Below the pieces are notes generated by a model that worked only from the letters and a program-made list of their open reading frames with translations, did not search any database and was not told where the DNA came from. Position numbers and translations under genes: made by a program. From Heligmosomoides polygyrus polygyrus (lineage: Eukaryota > Nematoda > Chromadorea > Rhabditida > Heligmosomidae): 64,000 nt of DNA. How positions within the stretch are numbered: position 1 is the stretch's first letter; each line of letters begins with the position of its first letter. Location of the stretch: positions 63,832,643-63,896,642 of the forward strand of contig OX377202.1 in NCBI GenBank assembly GCA_947396885.1. Reading direction: 5' to 3'. Of this stretch, positions 12,596-23,075 are shown in pieces.

Positions 12596-12627
12596 CATAT
12601 CCTCCAAAATAAATAAATAAATAAATA
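12596..12627 (+). repeat. (AAAT)n tract
   Basis: Tandem AAAT copies follow an AT-rich stretch. Such tracts form the 3' tails of the CR1-like elements elsewhere in the window (33238, 50520), so this may be the tail of an eroded plus-strand copy. No coding remnant is recognisable. Confidence 0.45.
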
Positions 12628-13154
12628 GCTCATTTCCACTTAGAGTAAGTGAGGCGAATACAAAGAGAAGGCTGAACAAACCTCTGTAGAAGTTGTTGGC
12701 ATACTGAGCGTCGAAAGGGTCAGAACGTGCGGAACGTGCGGTCTCGAAGTCGACCCTGGGATGAGCTGTAAAGCTACTTTCAAGAAGTGTAAGAATATTC
12801 AGTTTAAAGGGCGAAACCGGAACTCTAATCCACCCATACCAAGCCTAGTAAACACAATAAGGTGGTTTTTGAGGCCATATCCTGCTTGCTGGAGTGGCAT
12901 AGCAGTTTGGCGCCCGCTTCGGTCCCCATCATTTTCCCACAGATTTCAAGCTTACATTTGCGTTTGTCTTGCCAGAGACCCATAAGCTCAACACGAGAAA
13001 TGGTTGCGTCACAGCTTGCGACATGCATCTAGAAGTGTAGAAGAACGAAGTTCCTTACTCGTCGCACGAGGCGATGAGTAAGCGTCGGATCGGGAGTTTC
13101 ACCCGCACGCTGTGCTGAGCAGCCCGCTAGCAGCGTGGAGCAATGTCTTCCTGG

Positions 13155-13262
13155 ATGGAATTCCTGTTTTCTGATTTTCTGGCCATTTTCGGCAAATTTT
13201 TTCTGTTTTCTGTTTTCAGGATAAATAGCCAAAAAGTTGGCCAGAAAACAGAAAATGGAGGG
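13155..13262. repeat. Word repeat built from TTTTCTG, partly palindromic
   Basis: Repeated TTTTCTGTTTTCTG words on the left pair with GGCCAGAAAACAGAAAATGG on the right, so the tract can fold back. It begins with GGATGGAATTCC. Related tracts at 15780-15870 and 23030-23075 carry the complement of ATGGGCGGAAATTT at one end. A G run follows. Confidence 0.5.
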
Positions 13263-13724
13263 GGGGGGGGCGAACAAAATTATATCACGGAAATCCAATA
13301 GAAAGTATCCAAAAGGCATCATAGAATCATAAGATTCATTCCAAAATAATGTTTCTAGAAAATTTTAAATTGAAAGCATGTGGCGTTCTTGGATGGGCTC
13401 ATGTAGAAATTGCGCCATACACTCATGAGTTTTATTTATTTGATTGATTGTATAAGTGCTGTTGACATGAAGTCCCTTCATAGGACATTTGTCGTCTTTC
13501 ATAACTTGGCTTTCATTTTCGTTTAAATTTCAGCAGTAGTTTGGACCATCTACGACTACTTACAACTTTATATCAAGGCTACAATATGTACTAATGTTCT
13601 GAGGGACATTCAACTGTCTATTAATTAACCAGCTTACAACCTCGATACCAGCCAACTGAGGCTTAAAGAAACTAATTTGAATTGCTTCTAACAAGACCAT
13701 CAGCTTAACTGGATAAATGCTGAT

Positions 13725-13815
13725 ATCAGCGGCCAGCTAACCCGGATACGGGTGGGTGCTGATCGGTCCCACGAGGTGTGGGATGTGCGGGTTCGAGTCC
13801 CGTCTGGCGCTAGAA
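13725..13815 (+). repeat. tRNA-like sequence, probably a SINE head or tRNA pseudogene
   Basis: GCGGGTTCGAGTCCCGT forms a good T arm and CTGGCGC could pair with GCGGCCAG about 75 bases upstream, with one bulge. The D and anticodon arms are not convincing, so I do not call a functional tRNA. Confidence 0.35.
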
Positions 13816-14029
13816 GTTTTGATCGCAACAAAACATCGTTTTGACAGCTTATTAATTAACCGTTTATCCTATAGTAACTGTGGGTAGGATTATTCTCCAC
13901 CTCCGGTCTAAAAATTGAAAATTGTTGGCCGGTCATCCCCAATGATCGCTTTCTGCAGAGCCTTTGGCGAAGCTGCTTTTTTAAACATTGCTCAGCTTTT
14001 AGTTGTCAAAAATTATGTAGAGACAGATA

Positions 14030-15336
14030 AGGTTTAGTTACCGTTGACTTTGCTGATGTTGTGACACAGTTGCGATACATTAAATTTTTCATGAATCACC
14101 TGTATCATCTGTTGTCCTACTAATCATCGAGTTGTTCAAGCGGGCATGAGGTCTCCATTCGTCCTCGTCGCGCGCCAGAGTGCTCCAATGGATAATCCTT
14201 GCTCAAGGGACACGAAGAGCGTCGTTTGTTCAGGGCTTTCACGAAGAAGTCCGACCAACGCGTTGATGGGCGTCCTGGTGTTCTCTTGACATCATGCGGA
14301 ATCCAATCGGTGACGGTTTTCGTCCAGCAGGTGTATGCGAAGCGCAATACGTAGTCGGCCCACCTAATTTTCGCGGGGTCTATGCGACAACGTCTCCGAT
14401 CTTCGAACTTCGAGAAAGTTCCGAGCTTCGTCTCCCACTCCGAGCATCGTCCACTCCATTCTCTGCCGTTCGACGCTGATCGCATGTTCATTCTGTTTTC
14501 GTCTCTGAGGCGTATGTTAGCAGAAGAAGGAACAGTGGATCCGGATAGGTGGGCACGGAGTCGGACGTTCTTCGTCTTCTTCGCGACTTCTTCGACGCTC
14601 TTGAAAGATCCCCAAGCCGCTCGTTTCCTCCTGCTCAGCTCCGGCGCTAGGTCGTTGGCCATATTGACTTCGCGACCCAGATACACGTAGCTGGAGCATT
14701 CGGAGATGTTCGTTCCGTCGAGCGAGAATGGGGCATCAGAAACTTGTCCGTTCTTCATGAACATCGTCTTCGTAAGATTCAGCTGCAGTCCAACGTTCCC
14801 ACATACACGATCGAAGTCGGCCAGCATTCGTTCCGCCTGGCTTATGCTCGGTGTTATGAGCACGATGTCGTCAGCGAAGCGAAGATGATGCAGTTGCCGG
14901 CCGTCGACTTTCACTCCCATGTCTTCCCATTCTAGTTCGCGCATGACGTTTTCGAGGGTGGCGCTGAAGAGCTTCGGGGATATGGTATCCCCTTGCCGAA
15001 CATCTCTCCTTACGTCGATGACGACATCGTTGTAGAATGGAGAGATCTTGGTCGTGAATCCACTGTACAGCTCTCGAAGGACTCTGATGTACTGAGTAGG
15101 AACGCCCTGAGTGAGCAGGGCTTCGAGGACCGCCTCAGTCTCGACGGAGTCGAATGCCTTCTTCAGGTCGATGAACGTATGGCACAACGACAGCTCGCGA
15201 TGCTTCGATGAGCTTCGTGATGGTATGTGGTCGATCGTGCTGAATTATCCCCGGAGTCCTGCTTGTTCGCGTGGCTGTCCTTCGTCCAGCGTTCTGCTGA
15301 TCCCATTCAGGATGACTCTAGTGAACAGTTTGTAGA
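14030..15336 (-). pseudogene. RTE-type LINE, 5'-truncated, subfamily 2
   Basis: The minus-strand frame 14120-15187 holds reverse transcriptase blocks in order: LKKAFDSVETE (palm aspartate), VRQGDTISPKL, LRFADDIVLITPS (FADD), NLTKTMFMKNG and YVYLGREVNMAND. The copy starts at about 15336 inside the LFTRVILN block, with a frameshift before the AFDSV block, and the C-terminal third is frameshifted. The C-terminal and 3' non-coding sequence (TTAGTAGGACAACA..., to about 14030) matches the copy ending near 47190. Endonuclease and the first part of the reverse transcriptase are absent, which is the usual 5' truncation. Confidence 0.9.
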
Positions 15337-15779
15337 CCTAGCAACAGGACGGGCGATCACCGTCAACCGGAATCTGTTGTGTTGAGAGCCACTTCTGCCA
15401 CAATTTCGTGTTGTTCTGTGAAATATAAAGCCAGTACACAATACCTTTAGTTTACTAAGGAAGCTGTATGGTCTTGGTGCTGTATGGTGAGTTGGCCTGA
15501 AAACTTTCAGCTATGCGGAAACTATGCCACTCACATTAATTGGGGCATTAGCTGTGAAAGGGATCTGGTGAGTAATGTTGCATACTCCAAATGTCGAGAT
15601 TCCTAGAACCTTTGAGTCACGACTTACAATTTACTCATTGTATTGAATTTAGAGCGCACTACACATTTTTATAAATGCTTGTAAGTATTAAGCTTCCCAC
15701 ACCGACCACATTTCTAGTCATACAAAAGCATTTGCTACTGGAAAATGGATCTTTAGGTAGAATAATTAGGTCATATGAT

Positions 15780-15870
15780 AATTTGGAAATTTTCTGTTTT
15801 CTGACGAACGTGATTTTCTCTTTTCTGTTTTCGGGGAAAATTTTCAAAATTTCCGCCCATTCCTGGTCTT
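15780..15870 (-). repeat. Word repeat (TTTTCTG) with ATGGGCGGAAATTT head
   Basis: On the minus strand GAATGGGCGGAAATTTTG leads into GAAAACAGAAAAGAG words. The copy at 23030-23075 has the same head and words. Confidence 0.45.
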
Positions 15871-16144
15871 GGAGTCCCTGAGCAAATGTCCGATTTGAGC
15901 CACATCCATATATCCGGAATTTTAACAGAGCAGGAATGTTTTATAGTTAACTTCTTCCCTAAGGAGGCTCGGGGTAACTAACTCTGAAGATAGAAATGAA
16001 AGGAGGAATATTTACTGTTGTTTGTTGCCACTGTAGTTGTTACTACAGCCTTTGTTACGATTGGCGTTGCGTTGTTTTTAATGCCATTGTAATGATATAG
16101 GAATTTGAAGTTTCTTTATATAAAGATTTCCTTCCAACTCTGAT

Positions 16145-16336
16145 TGGGTGTGTGTAACGCAGTCGGAGGAGGTGCGGGTGTCTCCCACACCAGGTTTCTG
16201 GTTCACATTCCCCACCTAGGCAAACCAAGATCTACACCCCTCCGGGGTCGGTGAATTAGTACTAGAATTGCTGGGGAAGAAAAAGCGCTGACCCGTTCAT
16301 CGGTTGGCCATCGCAAGTCACTGAATAGACCAAATA
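16145..16336 (+). repeat. SINE family A, outer copy, left part
   Basis: Starts with GGGTGTGTGTAACGCAGTCG (A box) and contains CTGGTTCACATTCC (B box). It runs to AATAGACCAAATA, where another family A element is inserted. The copy resumes at 16631. Confidence 0.8.
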
Positions 16337-16630
16337 AAGGATAAGGATAAAGGACGGCGTTACTCCATCCCTTTTGGGATGCGCCAGCGCATTCTACTTC
16401 TACGGGATGTCGTGGAGGCGACACGAATGCGTATTTGGCCATACAATGACTTGCGGTGGCCAGCCGATGAACAAGTCAGCGCTTTATCCTTCCCAGACAA
16501 GTCTGGTACCAATTCACCGACCCCGGAGGGATGAAAGGCTTGGTTGGCCTGGGCGGGAAATCCGAACCAGGAACCTGGTATCGGGTGCACGCGACAGTCG
16601 CGCCTCCTCCGACTGCGCTACACGCGCCCC
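16337..16630 (-). repeat. SINE family A, complete inner copy
   Basis: This 294-bp copy reads on the minus strand from GGGGCGCGTGTAGCGCAGTC (A box inside) through CTGGTTCGGATTTCC (B box) to a TCCTTTATCCTTATCCTT tail. Both ends abut AATAGACCAAATA (16324-16336 and 16631-16643), a 13-bp target duplication. It is the reference copy of the family here. The box sequences and spacing indicate a tRNA-derived RNA polymerase III promoter. Confidence 0.88.
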
Positions 16631-16732
16631 AATAGACCAAATACGCATTCAAAATCGACATCCCCTGAAAGTAGAATGCGTGGCGCATCACAAAAAAGAC
16701 TAAGGCCGTTCTTGATCCTCTTATCCTTTACA
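16631..16732 (+). repeat. SINE family A, outer copy, right part
   Basis: After the second AATAGACCAAATA the interrupted copy continues (CGCATTCAAAATCGACATCC, GTAGAATGCGTGGCGC) and ends in CTTATCCTTTAC. Confidence 0.8.
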
Positions 16733-17204
16733 CTGATTTGCCTGTTCGGAGAGCAACAGCAAATCCTTTTTGATAATCCCAACTATGTTGTCAACTCAGC
16801 CGTCTTTGGTTTAAAACCCTCGTTAAGTGCTTATGGGCCGAATATTGTACATTTTCTAACCAACCCTTTTACACAGTATGACTATCCAATTTCAAAGTGG
16901 CTTCTTTCTTTTGAGCAGTCCGCATCTCTTCTGCTCTCTGTCAGCTCACTTAACGAACGGCTAAGCTTCGTAGTTGAAGAAGTAGTAGTCCGTCTTTGCT
17001 GAACGATCTCAAGTAGTAGATTTGTTTATCTACATATTACAGAATAAGGCATAAAGCCTTGAAATGTGCCACTGGTTTGAGATGAACCCAAAAGTTTGAT
17101 AACCGTCCTGTTTCTCGGCCCCGAAAAAAATCTTGTTCGAGGCAGGCTCCATTTCCTTAACAGTCGAACGCTTTCAATGATGGAATTGTGTCAGCCGTAA
17201 GATG

Positions 17205-17295
17205 TTGGCGCGTGGTAGCGCAGTCGATGTAGGCGTCAGCTGTTTCGTGCACTCAGTCAGATATAAGGTTCCTGTTTCGGATTTTCTGCGGGATT
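17205..17295 (+). repeat. SINE family A head, truncated
   Basis: GGCGCGTGGTAGCGCAGTCG and AAGGTTCCTGTTTCGGATTT match the family A head closely. The copy stops where LINE sequence begins. Confidence 0.55.
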
Positions 17296-17675
17296 TCACG
17301 CTCGATGACTGGTATACTCTGCGACACCAGAGTGCATGAGGTCAAGAATCTACAGAGCCGCCGTGCGGCCAGTGCGCCATGCAGGGCGCTGAGTGTGGCC
17401 TGCGACCAGGAGAGTTGAGACGCGCGTGTCATAGAGAGAAGAATGGACGGCTCGCGTCACGTGTATAGACCGGATGCGAAATGATGCCGTTCGGCAGAAG
17501 TTCGCCGATAGCCGAGAAGACGCGCGAAGCTCGCCTGCGATGGTACTGTCACGTTGTTCGTAGGAAGGACGATAGCGCCCGCAAGATAGGCCTTGAGTTG
17601 GAGGTGGCAGAAAAGCTGTCTAGAGAACGCTCGAAGCAGCTCTGGTCCAATACGTTACGAATGGACACGAAGGTA
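17290..17675 (+). pseudogene. RTE-like LINE C-terminal fragment, left part
   Basis: Over shifted frames the plus strand encodes pieces of the region after the reverse transcriptase: TGILCDTRV, RSRIYRAAVRP, RMRNDAVRQ, then AEKTREARLRWYCHVVRRKDD and SNTLRMDTKV. The fragment breaks at 17675 at a TA, where a mariner is inserted, and continues at 18872. Several frameshifts show it is dead. It belongs to a different subfamily from the two RTE groups elsewhere in the window. Confidence 0.75.
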
Positions 17676-18869
17676 TTGGGTCGCAACATTCATTGCCGAA
17701 AAGGACGGCTCACTTCAAACTGCTATAACTCAGCTTAAGCACAACCGCAACTATATTAATCGGTGTAAAAACCACCAGAATCTATACATTCTTGCTAACG
17801 TGTAGATCTTATCCTTTAAAATAAAAACTGGGATCACAGGAATTAACGAAATCAAGGAGGATTCAACATCGGCCAAATTAGTGAGATGTTTCTGACGAAA
17901 ATGAGAATCAAGAGCTCGGAAAAATTGATAGTCAGTGGGGAAGGTCAGGAGAATATGGTGGGTGAGGAAGAACTTCGTTACTTAAAAGGGTCAATTTTCT
18001 CCGAGTGATTTGTGAGGTGTGTGGCCTTGCGTTGTCATACAACAGAAGCGGCCCTCTTCTATTCACCACTGCCGGCCAAAATTTTTGCAACTTCGCATAC
18101 ATTTGGCCTATATGGTGCCTCAAGAATCTGATGTGTCTGCCTGATCAGGTGCAAAAAGCTGTAATTGATTACACCTTTACAACACCACCACAAAGTAGGA
18201 ATAACTTTTTTAGGGTGGAGGTCGGGTTTGGGAAAGGATGTTGGAGGAGCATCCTTATCTATCCAAACAAATCCCAGCCTCCTGTTATCGTGGAGTACCC
18301 ATTTTTCATCTACAGTTATAACACGGCTTACAAAAGGCTCATTTTTAGAGCGAATTAGCACGTTGGAGCAAGTGTCGAAACGTGTCAGATGCTGCTCTTC
18401 GGTCAGCGCATGAGGCACCCACTTCGACAATTATCACCAAATGTCTCGCTACCGTACTGTGATGTACGCCAAGGCCTTCTGCTGACGTGTATTCTTACGG
18501 ATTTGCTTCGACGGCTCTCCTCAAAACTTCATCGCCAGGAGACGATCTGCGCCCGCGACCCGGTTTTTTTTTTCGAACCAGAGCCTCACCGTTCGTTTGC
18601 AAGGATATCTGTCCCAAGAGCGCTGCTAAGGTTGCGGGGTGCCGCAGAATGTCCCAATTTAAATTCGTAAATCATGATGACTCGATAGTCGCGTCGGTTC
18701 ATAATTTTACGGGGCGCCGGAAAAGGTCAGCTAGAAAAAATAGGGCGACCTCCACATAGGTTTTTGAAAGAGCAGGAAAACCCCTACGGAATGGTTTGTG
18801 TGGCTCCGAGGTAAGAAACTCATTATTTATACATAACTTGAAACGGAGGTTAATTTTGCGGCAGTCTAA
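17676..18869 (-). mobile_element. Mariner element, decayed, inserted in a LINE
   Basis: Ends TTGGGTCGCAAC... (left) and, inverted, TTAGACTGCCGCAAAATTAA (right) are eroded terminal repeats. TA lies at 17674-17675 and 18870-18871. The minus strand holds a mariner transposase over several frames: IYEFKLGH near the N terminus, WVPHALTEEQ, VDEKWVLHDN (first Asp), LLLYDNARPHTSQ (second Asp) and VLPHPPYSPDL. A frameshift then precedes TDYQFF, which carries the third Asp of the D,D34D triad. Stops and shifts make it inactive. Its style resembles the Hsmar1 group to which the hookworm element bandit belongs; that placement is inference. Confidence 0.85.
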
Positions 18870-18871
18870 TA

Positions 18872-18960
18872 GCTGTGTCCACCCTGATCAGGCGCAGGAT
18901 CGGGAGAGGTGAAGAACAGACCCCACGACGAAGCCTACAAACGCCGAAGAAGAAGAAGAT
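18872..18960 (+). pseudogene. RTE-like LINE, right part and 3' tail
   Basis: GTCCACCCTGATCAGGCGCA encodes VHPDQAQDRER, the continuation of the fragment ending at 17675. It is followed by an RTDPTTK-like end and a GAA-repeat tail. The LINE reads across the mariner if one TA copy is counted. Confidence 0.7.
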
Positions 18961-19689
18961 TAGGGTTTTCTCCCCATGGTTATCATACCTGCCATCTTTC
19001 TAAAGTTGGGGAATAATTGACAGCTAGCAGGATGGCTGATCGATCGCTGTGAATTAGCAATATAGTAGGATTCCCTAGCACATCCAAAAATTTGAGGCCG
19101 CGTCACTCGAGATTCTACTTTCCTAACCGAAAGTTAGCGTGAATACGCAATTTTATTATTAACTGCTGTATCCTAGTTCCAACCCAAAGTTTTGAAAGTG
19201 ATTTTAGAACATGAAATGGTTGCCCAAAACAATGGTCTGGAAGAGCAGAAATGAAAAAGTGTTTCACAAGTTCGTGCAAGCGGCACTTAATCCGCCAATC
19301 AAGTAAACATCGCGACTCCATGAACAAGTGAATAGCGCGATCTCAGCAGCGAATTTGCAGTAAAAGTTCCATTTTCCTAATTTTCAAAACAAGCCGGAAG
19401 GTTGCTACGAGCATATGAGTCCTGTGACCGAGACCGGGAGAAAGAGCGAGACCCTTTTGTGACGACCGAGAGAAAGAGCGAGATCCTTTTGTGACAACGA
19501 TTGAGAGCTTGGTTTGTAGCATCTACACGAAAGGGTTTCTAGTTGATCGAGATTGATGCCCAAATTGGAGAATCATCAGAGCAAACTATAAAAAGACGTC
19601 GAAACGGATACGGAGAAACTGTATGCTGGCTGCACCTACGCAGTCAATCAAATAAAACGTGAAGTATTCGGTGAAGCGCATGACGGAAC
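18961..19689. other. Non-coding stretch between two LINEs
   Basis: No gene is recognised. A short direct repeat of GAGAAAGAGCGAGAYCCTTT occurs near 19436-19490. The last part may be 5' flank or 5' untranslated sequence of the RTE at 19690. Confidence 0.4.
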
Positions 19690-19850
19690 TTGGTGCGAAG
19701 TGCACCAAAAAAGGACCGTCGCCATGGAATTTAGGTTACCCATTTTACTGCATTTTCCCCTTCATGTGCCACCTCACCGCGGTGAAGGGGTGAACATCAC
19801 TTTGTGGTGGCTAACGGCACAAACGGTCACGCAGTACGCGACGCTTTGTC

Positions 19851-20741
19851 GTGTATGGGCGGCTCTCCTGTATCCCTGGCCAGGAACATGTGAGTAACCA
19901 GACCACCGGTACGGCTCAAACAACTAAACCCGCGCCCCAGTCCTCCGCGCGCCGGAGGTGGACTTCTACGACGTCGGTTGCATCCACCTCCGGCGAGGGG
20001 CCATCTAATCTCGGAGTTAAATTATCAGGACGTCATTGGAATCGGACTACCGGAAACTCCCTCCCACCACGACACGGAAACTGCCTATTCGTCTGCACTT
20101 ATAACTGTCGTTCGATCGCATCTGAGCAGGATCTTCGGACACTGCTTTACAGAAGCCGCAACATCAAATACGACGTTATCGCCCTGCAGGAAACGAAAGG
20201 CAGAACGGAAACCATAAGAAGGACCAACCACAACGAGCTTCTCATTATCGGAGCAAAGGTGGACAGAAAGAATATTGGCGGAGTTGGATTTCTCGTCAAT
20301 TCGACAGTGCACCACCTAGTAGACTCTTATAAGATCATCAGTCCGCGAGTAGCTGTTCTTCGTCTGGAAACCAAAGATCAAGGAACCATCTCCATCATAA
20401 ATGGATATGCTCCAACATCTGCGGCCACAGATGAAGAAAAGGAGGAATTCTACAAGCTGTTCGAAAGGACTGTCAACGACGAGAAGAGCTACTACAAAGT
20501 TGTAGTTGGTGACTTTAACGCTATCGTCGGTACGAATGATCACGACGAATGGAGGCTAGGACCACATGGAACTTCCTCAAGGAACGAAAACGGAGAGCGC
20601 CTGATAGACTTCCTATCCGCGTGCCGTCTCTACCATGGAAATTCTATGTTTAAGAAGCCTTCAAACCGACGATGGACCTGGGAAAGCCCAAATGGAGAAA
20701 CACGTTCGGAGATCGACCATGTTCTTACAAACAGACGCTGA
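19851..20741 (+). pseudogene. RTE endonuclease domain, ended by a premature stop
   Basis: The 296-residue frame carries the exonuclease-III-like blocks in order: TYNCRSI (about residue 85), VIALQETKGR (catalytic Glu), INGYAPT, VVGDFNAIVG (catalytic Asp and Asn) and RSEIDHVLTN near the end. The last catalytic block, with SDH and its histidine, lies after the stop at 20739, in the same frame (GSDHRLVRAKL near 20784). As written, this product would lack the catalytic His. RTE proteins usually have a Trp at the place of the TGA, so a single base change explains the break. Confidence 0.85.
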
Positions 20742-20759
20742 AGTCTGTTCGACGTCTCC

Positions 20760-22874
20760 GTGCTGCCTTCATTTGACACCGGCTCGGATCACCGTCTTGT
20801 CCGTGCGAAGCTGACTCTCAAAAAGAGGATGTTCAAGCGTGACACTCATAAACCGGCACCGGTGAGGATCCCCACATTCAAGTCTGGGGAGTTGGAATAT
20901 GCGATAAAGTCGTACGATTGGAATCTTCTTGAAGATCCATCGGAAGACTACGACCTTCTCTCCAAAGGACTGCTGAAATGTGCTAGCAGCTCTTGCGAAG
21001 CCACATCACCGTCTGCTTCAAGACTCAACGCACATGCGATTAAACTCTTGGAGCAAAGAAGAGCTGTTAAACTGGATCCTAATGCTTCCCATCTGGAAAA
21101 AGTCACCATCTCGAAGGCCTGTCGAATTGCAGTGAAGGAGTCCATTCAAGCCTACAGAAGATTGAAGCTGTTAGAAGCGGCTGGGAAAGGTTCAAGCATA
21201 AAGCGCTGCAAACGAGATCTCTGCGATCAGAAGGCAATAATGTCAGCCCTTGTGGATAAGGATGGAACAACGCAAACGTCTCGAAGAGCGATGGAGGCCA
21301 TCGTTCAGGAATTCTACACAGATCTGTTCCGTTCTTCCATCACTGTCCCGAAATGCTTGATGCCACCAGCTGAGGAAGTACCTCCCATTCTGGAATCAGA
21401 AGTTGCTCATGCCATCAGAAGGATGAAGCCGGGCACTGCTCCCGGACCGGACGGCATTTCTGCTAATCTCCTTCGTGCGGGTGGCAGTGCCGTCTGCTCA
21501 CTTCTTGCCAAGCACTTCAACCACTACCTTCGAATTGGTAGGATTCCGGACTCATGGAAGGAGTCGAAAACAGTTTTAATCTTCAAAAAAGGTCAGCAGG
21601 AGGATATCAACAACTATCGACCCATCAGTCTTCTCTCGGTTGTGTACAAGATCTTCACCAAGATACTGCTTAACCGCATGGAGCGTTGCTTGGATGAATA
21701 TCAGCCAGTGGAGCAAGCAGGGTTTCGCAAGGATTTCTCCTGCATGGACCATATTCAGACTGTCTCACAGCTCATCGAGAGGAGCCGCGAATACCACCTC
21801 CCACTTGTCCTTGTCTTCGTGGATTACCGGAAAGCGTTCGACTCTGTGGAAATCAACGCCGTTTTGAACGCACTTGTGCACGCTGGTATACCATCGCCCT
21901 ACATCCGACTTCTCGACGAATGCTTCTCGAACACATCGACTACCATCCAGCTGTTCGATCGAAAGCTTAAAATTCCTATCGGGAAAGGAGTACGGCAGGG
22001 AGACACGATTTCTCCCAAGCTATTCACAGCGGCACTCCAGGATGCCATGAAAGACTTGAACTGGGACGATAAAGGCTACCTTGTCGACGGTAAACGGATC
22101 AGCAACCTTCGCTTCGCCGACGATATTGTTCTCATATCTACCAGCACGGCAGAAGTCGAGGAAATGCTGAACGAGCTCAATGTGGCAGGTATGAAGATTG
22201 GATTGGACATGAATATGTCCAAAACGCAATTTATGGTCAACCAGTGGTGTGACACGGGACTCATAAGGTTAAATGGAGTCGCTCTGCAACAGGTCGACTC
22301 CTACGTCTATCTGGGAAGAGAGCTGAACATGGTTAACGACCTCGCTCCTGAAATCGCCCGCAGGAGACGCGCAGCATGGGCAGCTTTCAGTTCGATTCGC
22401 GAAGTCACCGATCAGGTCAAGGATGCCGGCCTCAGGGCCTCGATATTCAACGCCTCTGTACTGCCTGCGATGTGTTACGCGACGGAAACCTGGCCCGACA
22501 ACAAGACAATCGCCAGAGCGATGCAAACTACGTATCGTGCACTGGAGAGATGTCTTCTAAGGACAAGCCTTCGTCAGCAATGGCAAGAAGGCCTACGAAG
22601 CTCGGAGCTACGGGAGAAGTCGCAATTAGCAGACCCGCTGCAGTACATGAATAAGTCCAAATATCGCTGGGCCGGACACCTGCTTCGACGAAAGGACGAT
22701 AGATGGAGTCTCCGTGTCACAGAATGGCTCCCGAGAGACCATAAGAGACCACTGGGACGACCGCCAACGCGATGGGCAGACTCATTCTCAAGATCTTTCA
22801 GAGAGCGGAGTCTGCCTCACTGGATGCATGCAGCCAGAGATCGAGCGGTCTGGAAGAGTTGTGGTCCCCGCTGA
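20760..22874 (+). CDS. RTE reverse transcriptase
   Basis: An open frame of 704 codons in the same frame as the endonuclease. Blocks in order: GTAPGPDGISANLLR, KTVLIFKKGQQEDINNYRPI, EQAGFRKDFSCMDHI, LVFVDYRKAFDSVE (palm Asp), KGVRQGDTISPKLF, LRFADDIVLIS (FADD active site), MNMSKTQFMVN and SYVYLGRELNM. A C-terminal region follows with YRWAGHLLRRKDDRW and RPLGRPPTRWADSF. Every catalytic block is intact. Translation would need read-through of the TGA at 20739 or internal initiation; otherwise the element is inactive. This copy differs clearly in sequence from the subfamily 2 copies at 14030 and 44935. Confidence 0.92.
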   Translation: MLPSFDTGSDHRLVRAKLTLKKRMFKRDTHKPAPVRIPTFKSGELEYAIKSYDWNLLEDPSEDYDLLSKGLLKCASSSCEATSPSASRLNAHAIKLLEQRRAVKLDPNASHLEKVTISKACRIAVKESIQAYRRLKLLEAAGKGSSIKRCKRDLCDQKAIMSALVDKDGTTQTSRRAMEAIVQEFYTDLFRSSITVPKCLMPPAEEVPPILESEVAHAIRRMKPGTAPGPDGISANLLRAGGSAVCSLLAKHFNHYLRIGRIPDSWKESKTVLIFKKGQQEDINNYRPISLLSVVYKIFTKILLNRMERCLDEYQPVEQAGFRKDFSCMDHIQTVSQLIERSREYHLPLVLVFVDYRKAFDSVEINAVLNALVHAGIPSPYIRLLDECFSNTSTTIQLFDRKLKIPIGKGVRQGDTISPKLFTAALQDAMKDLNWDDKGYLVDGKRISNLRFADDIVLISTSTAEVEEMLNELNVAGMKIGLDMNMSKTQFMVNQWCDTGLIRLNGVALQQVDSYVYLGRELNMVNDLAPEIARRRRAAWAAFSSIREVTDQVKDAGLRASIFNASVLPAMCYATETWPDNKTIARAMQTTYRALERCLLRTSLRQQWQEGLRSSELREKSQLADPLQYMNKSKYRWAGHLLRRKDDRWSLRVTEWLPRDHKRPLGRPPTRWADSFSRSFRERSLPHWMHAARDRAVWKSCGPR

Positions 22875-23029
22875 GAAGACCTCCAGCCGACAAAGGACCA
22901 TCAAAGTATCAAAGTAAAGTAAGTATTTTACTGCAGAGACCACGGTTTTACGATGTGATTTGAACTAGTGCAGCTAGGTTTCTATAGCAGAATTTCAATG
23001 CAGTACAATTTTCCGACTTATGGACTTTC

Positions 23030-23075
23030 CCCCATTTTTCCCAGAAAACAGAAAGGAGAAATTCCGCCCATCTCT
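23030..23075 (-). repeat. Word repeat (TTTTCTG) with ATGGGCGGAA head
   Basis: On the minus strand AGAGATGGGCGGAATTTCTC is followed by CTTTCTGTTTTCTGGGAAAA. It is a short relative of 15780-15870. Confidence 0.4.

Larger units (their letters stand above)
19690..22925 (+). mobile_element. RTE-type non-LTR retrotransposon, nearly full length, subfamily 1
   Basis: This is the most intact element in the window. One reading frame from 19851 to 22874 encodes an apurinic-type endonuclease followed by reverse transcriptase, interrupted only by a TGA at 20739-20741. The 3' end carries short ATCAAAGT/AAAGTAAGT repeats, typical of RTE tails. The 5' boundary is approximate. Confidence 0.88.

Noticed and set aside
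13725..13815. tRNA gene
   Set aside because: Only the T arm is good; the acceptor has a bulge and the other arms do not form.
16203..16703. Several overlapping frames on both strands
   Set aside because: All fall within the nested SINE copies.
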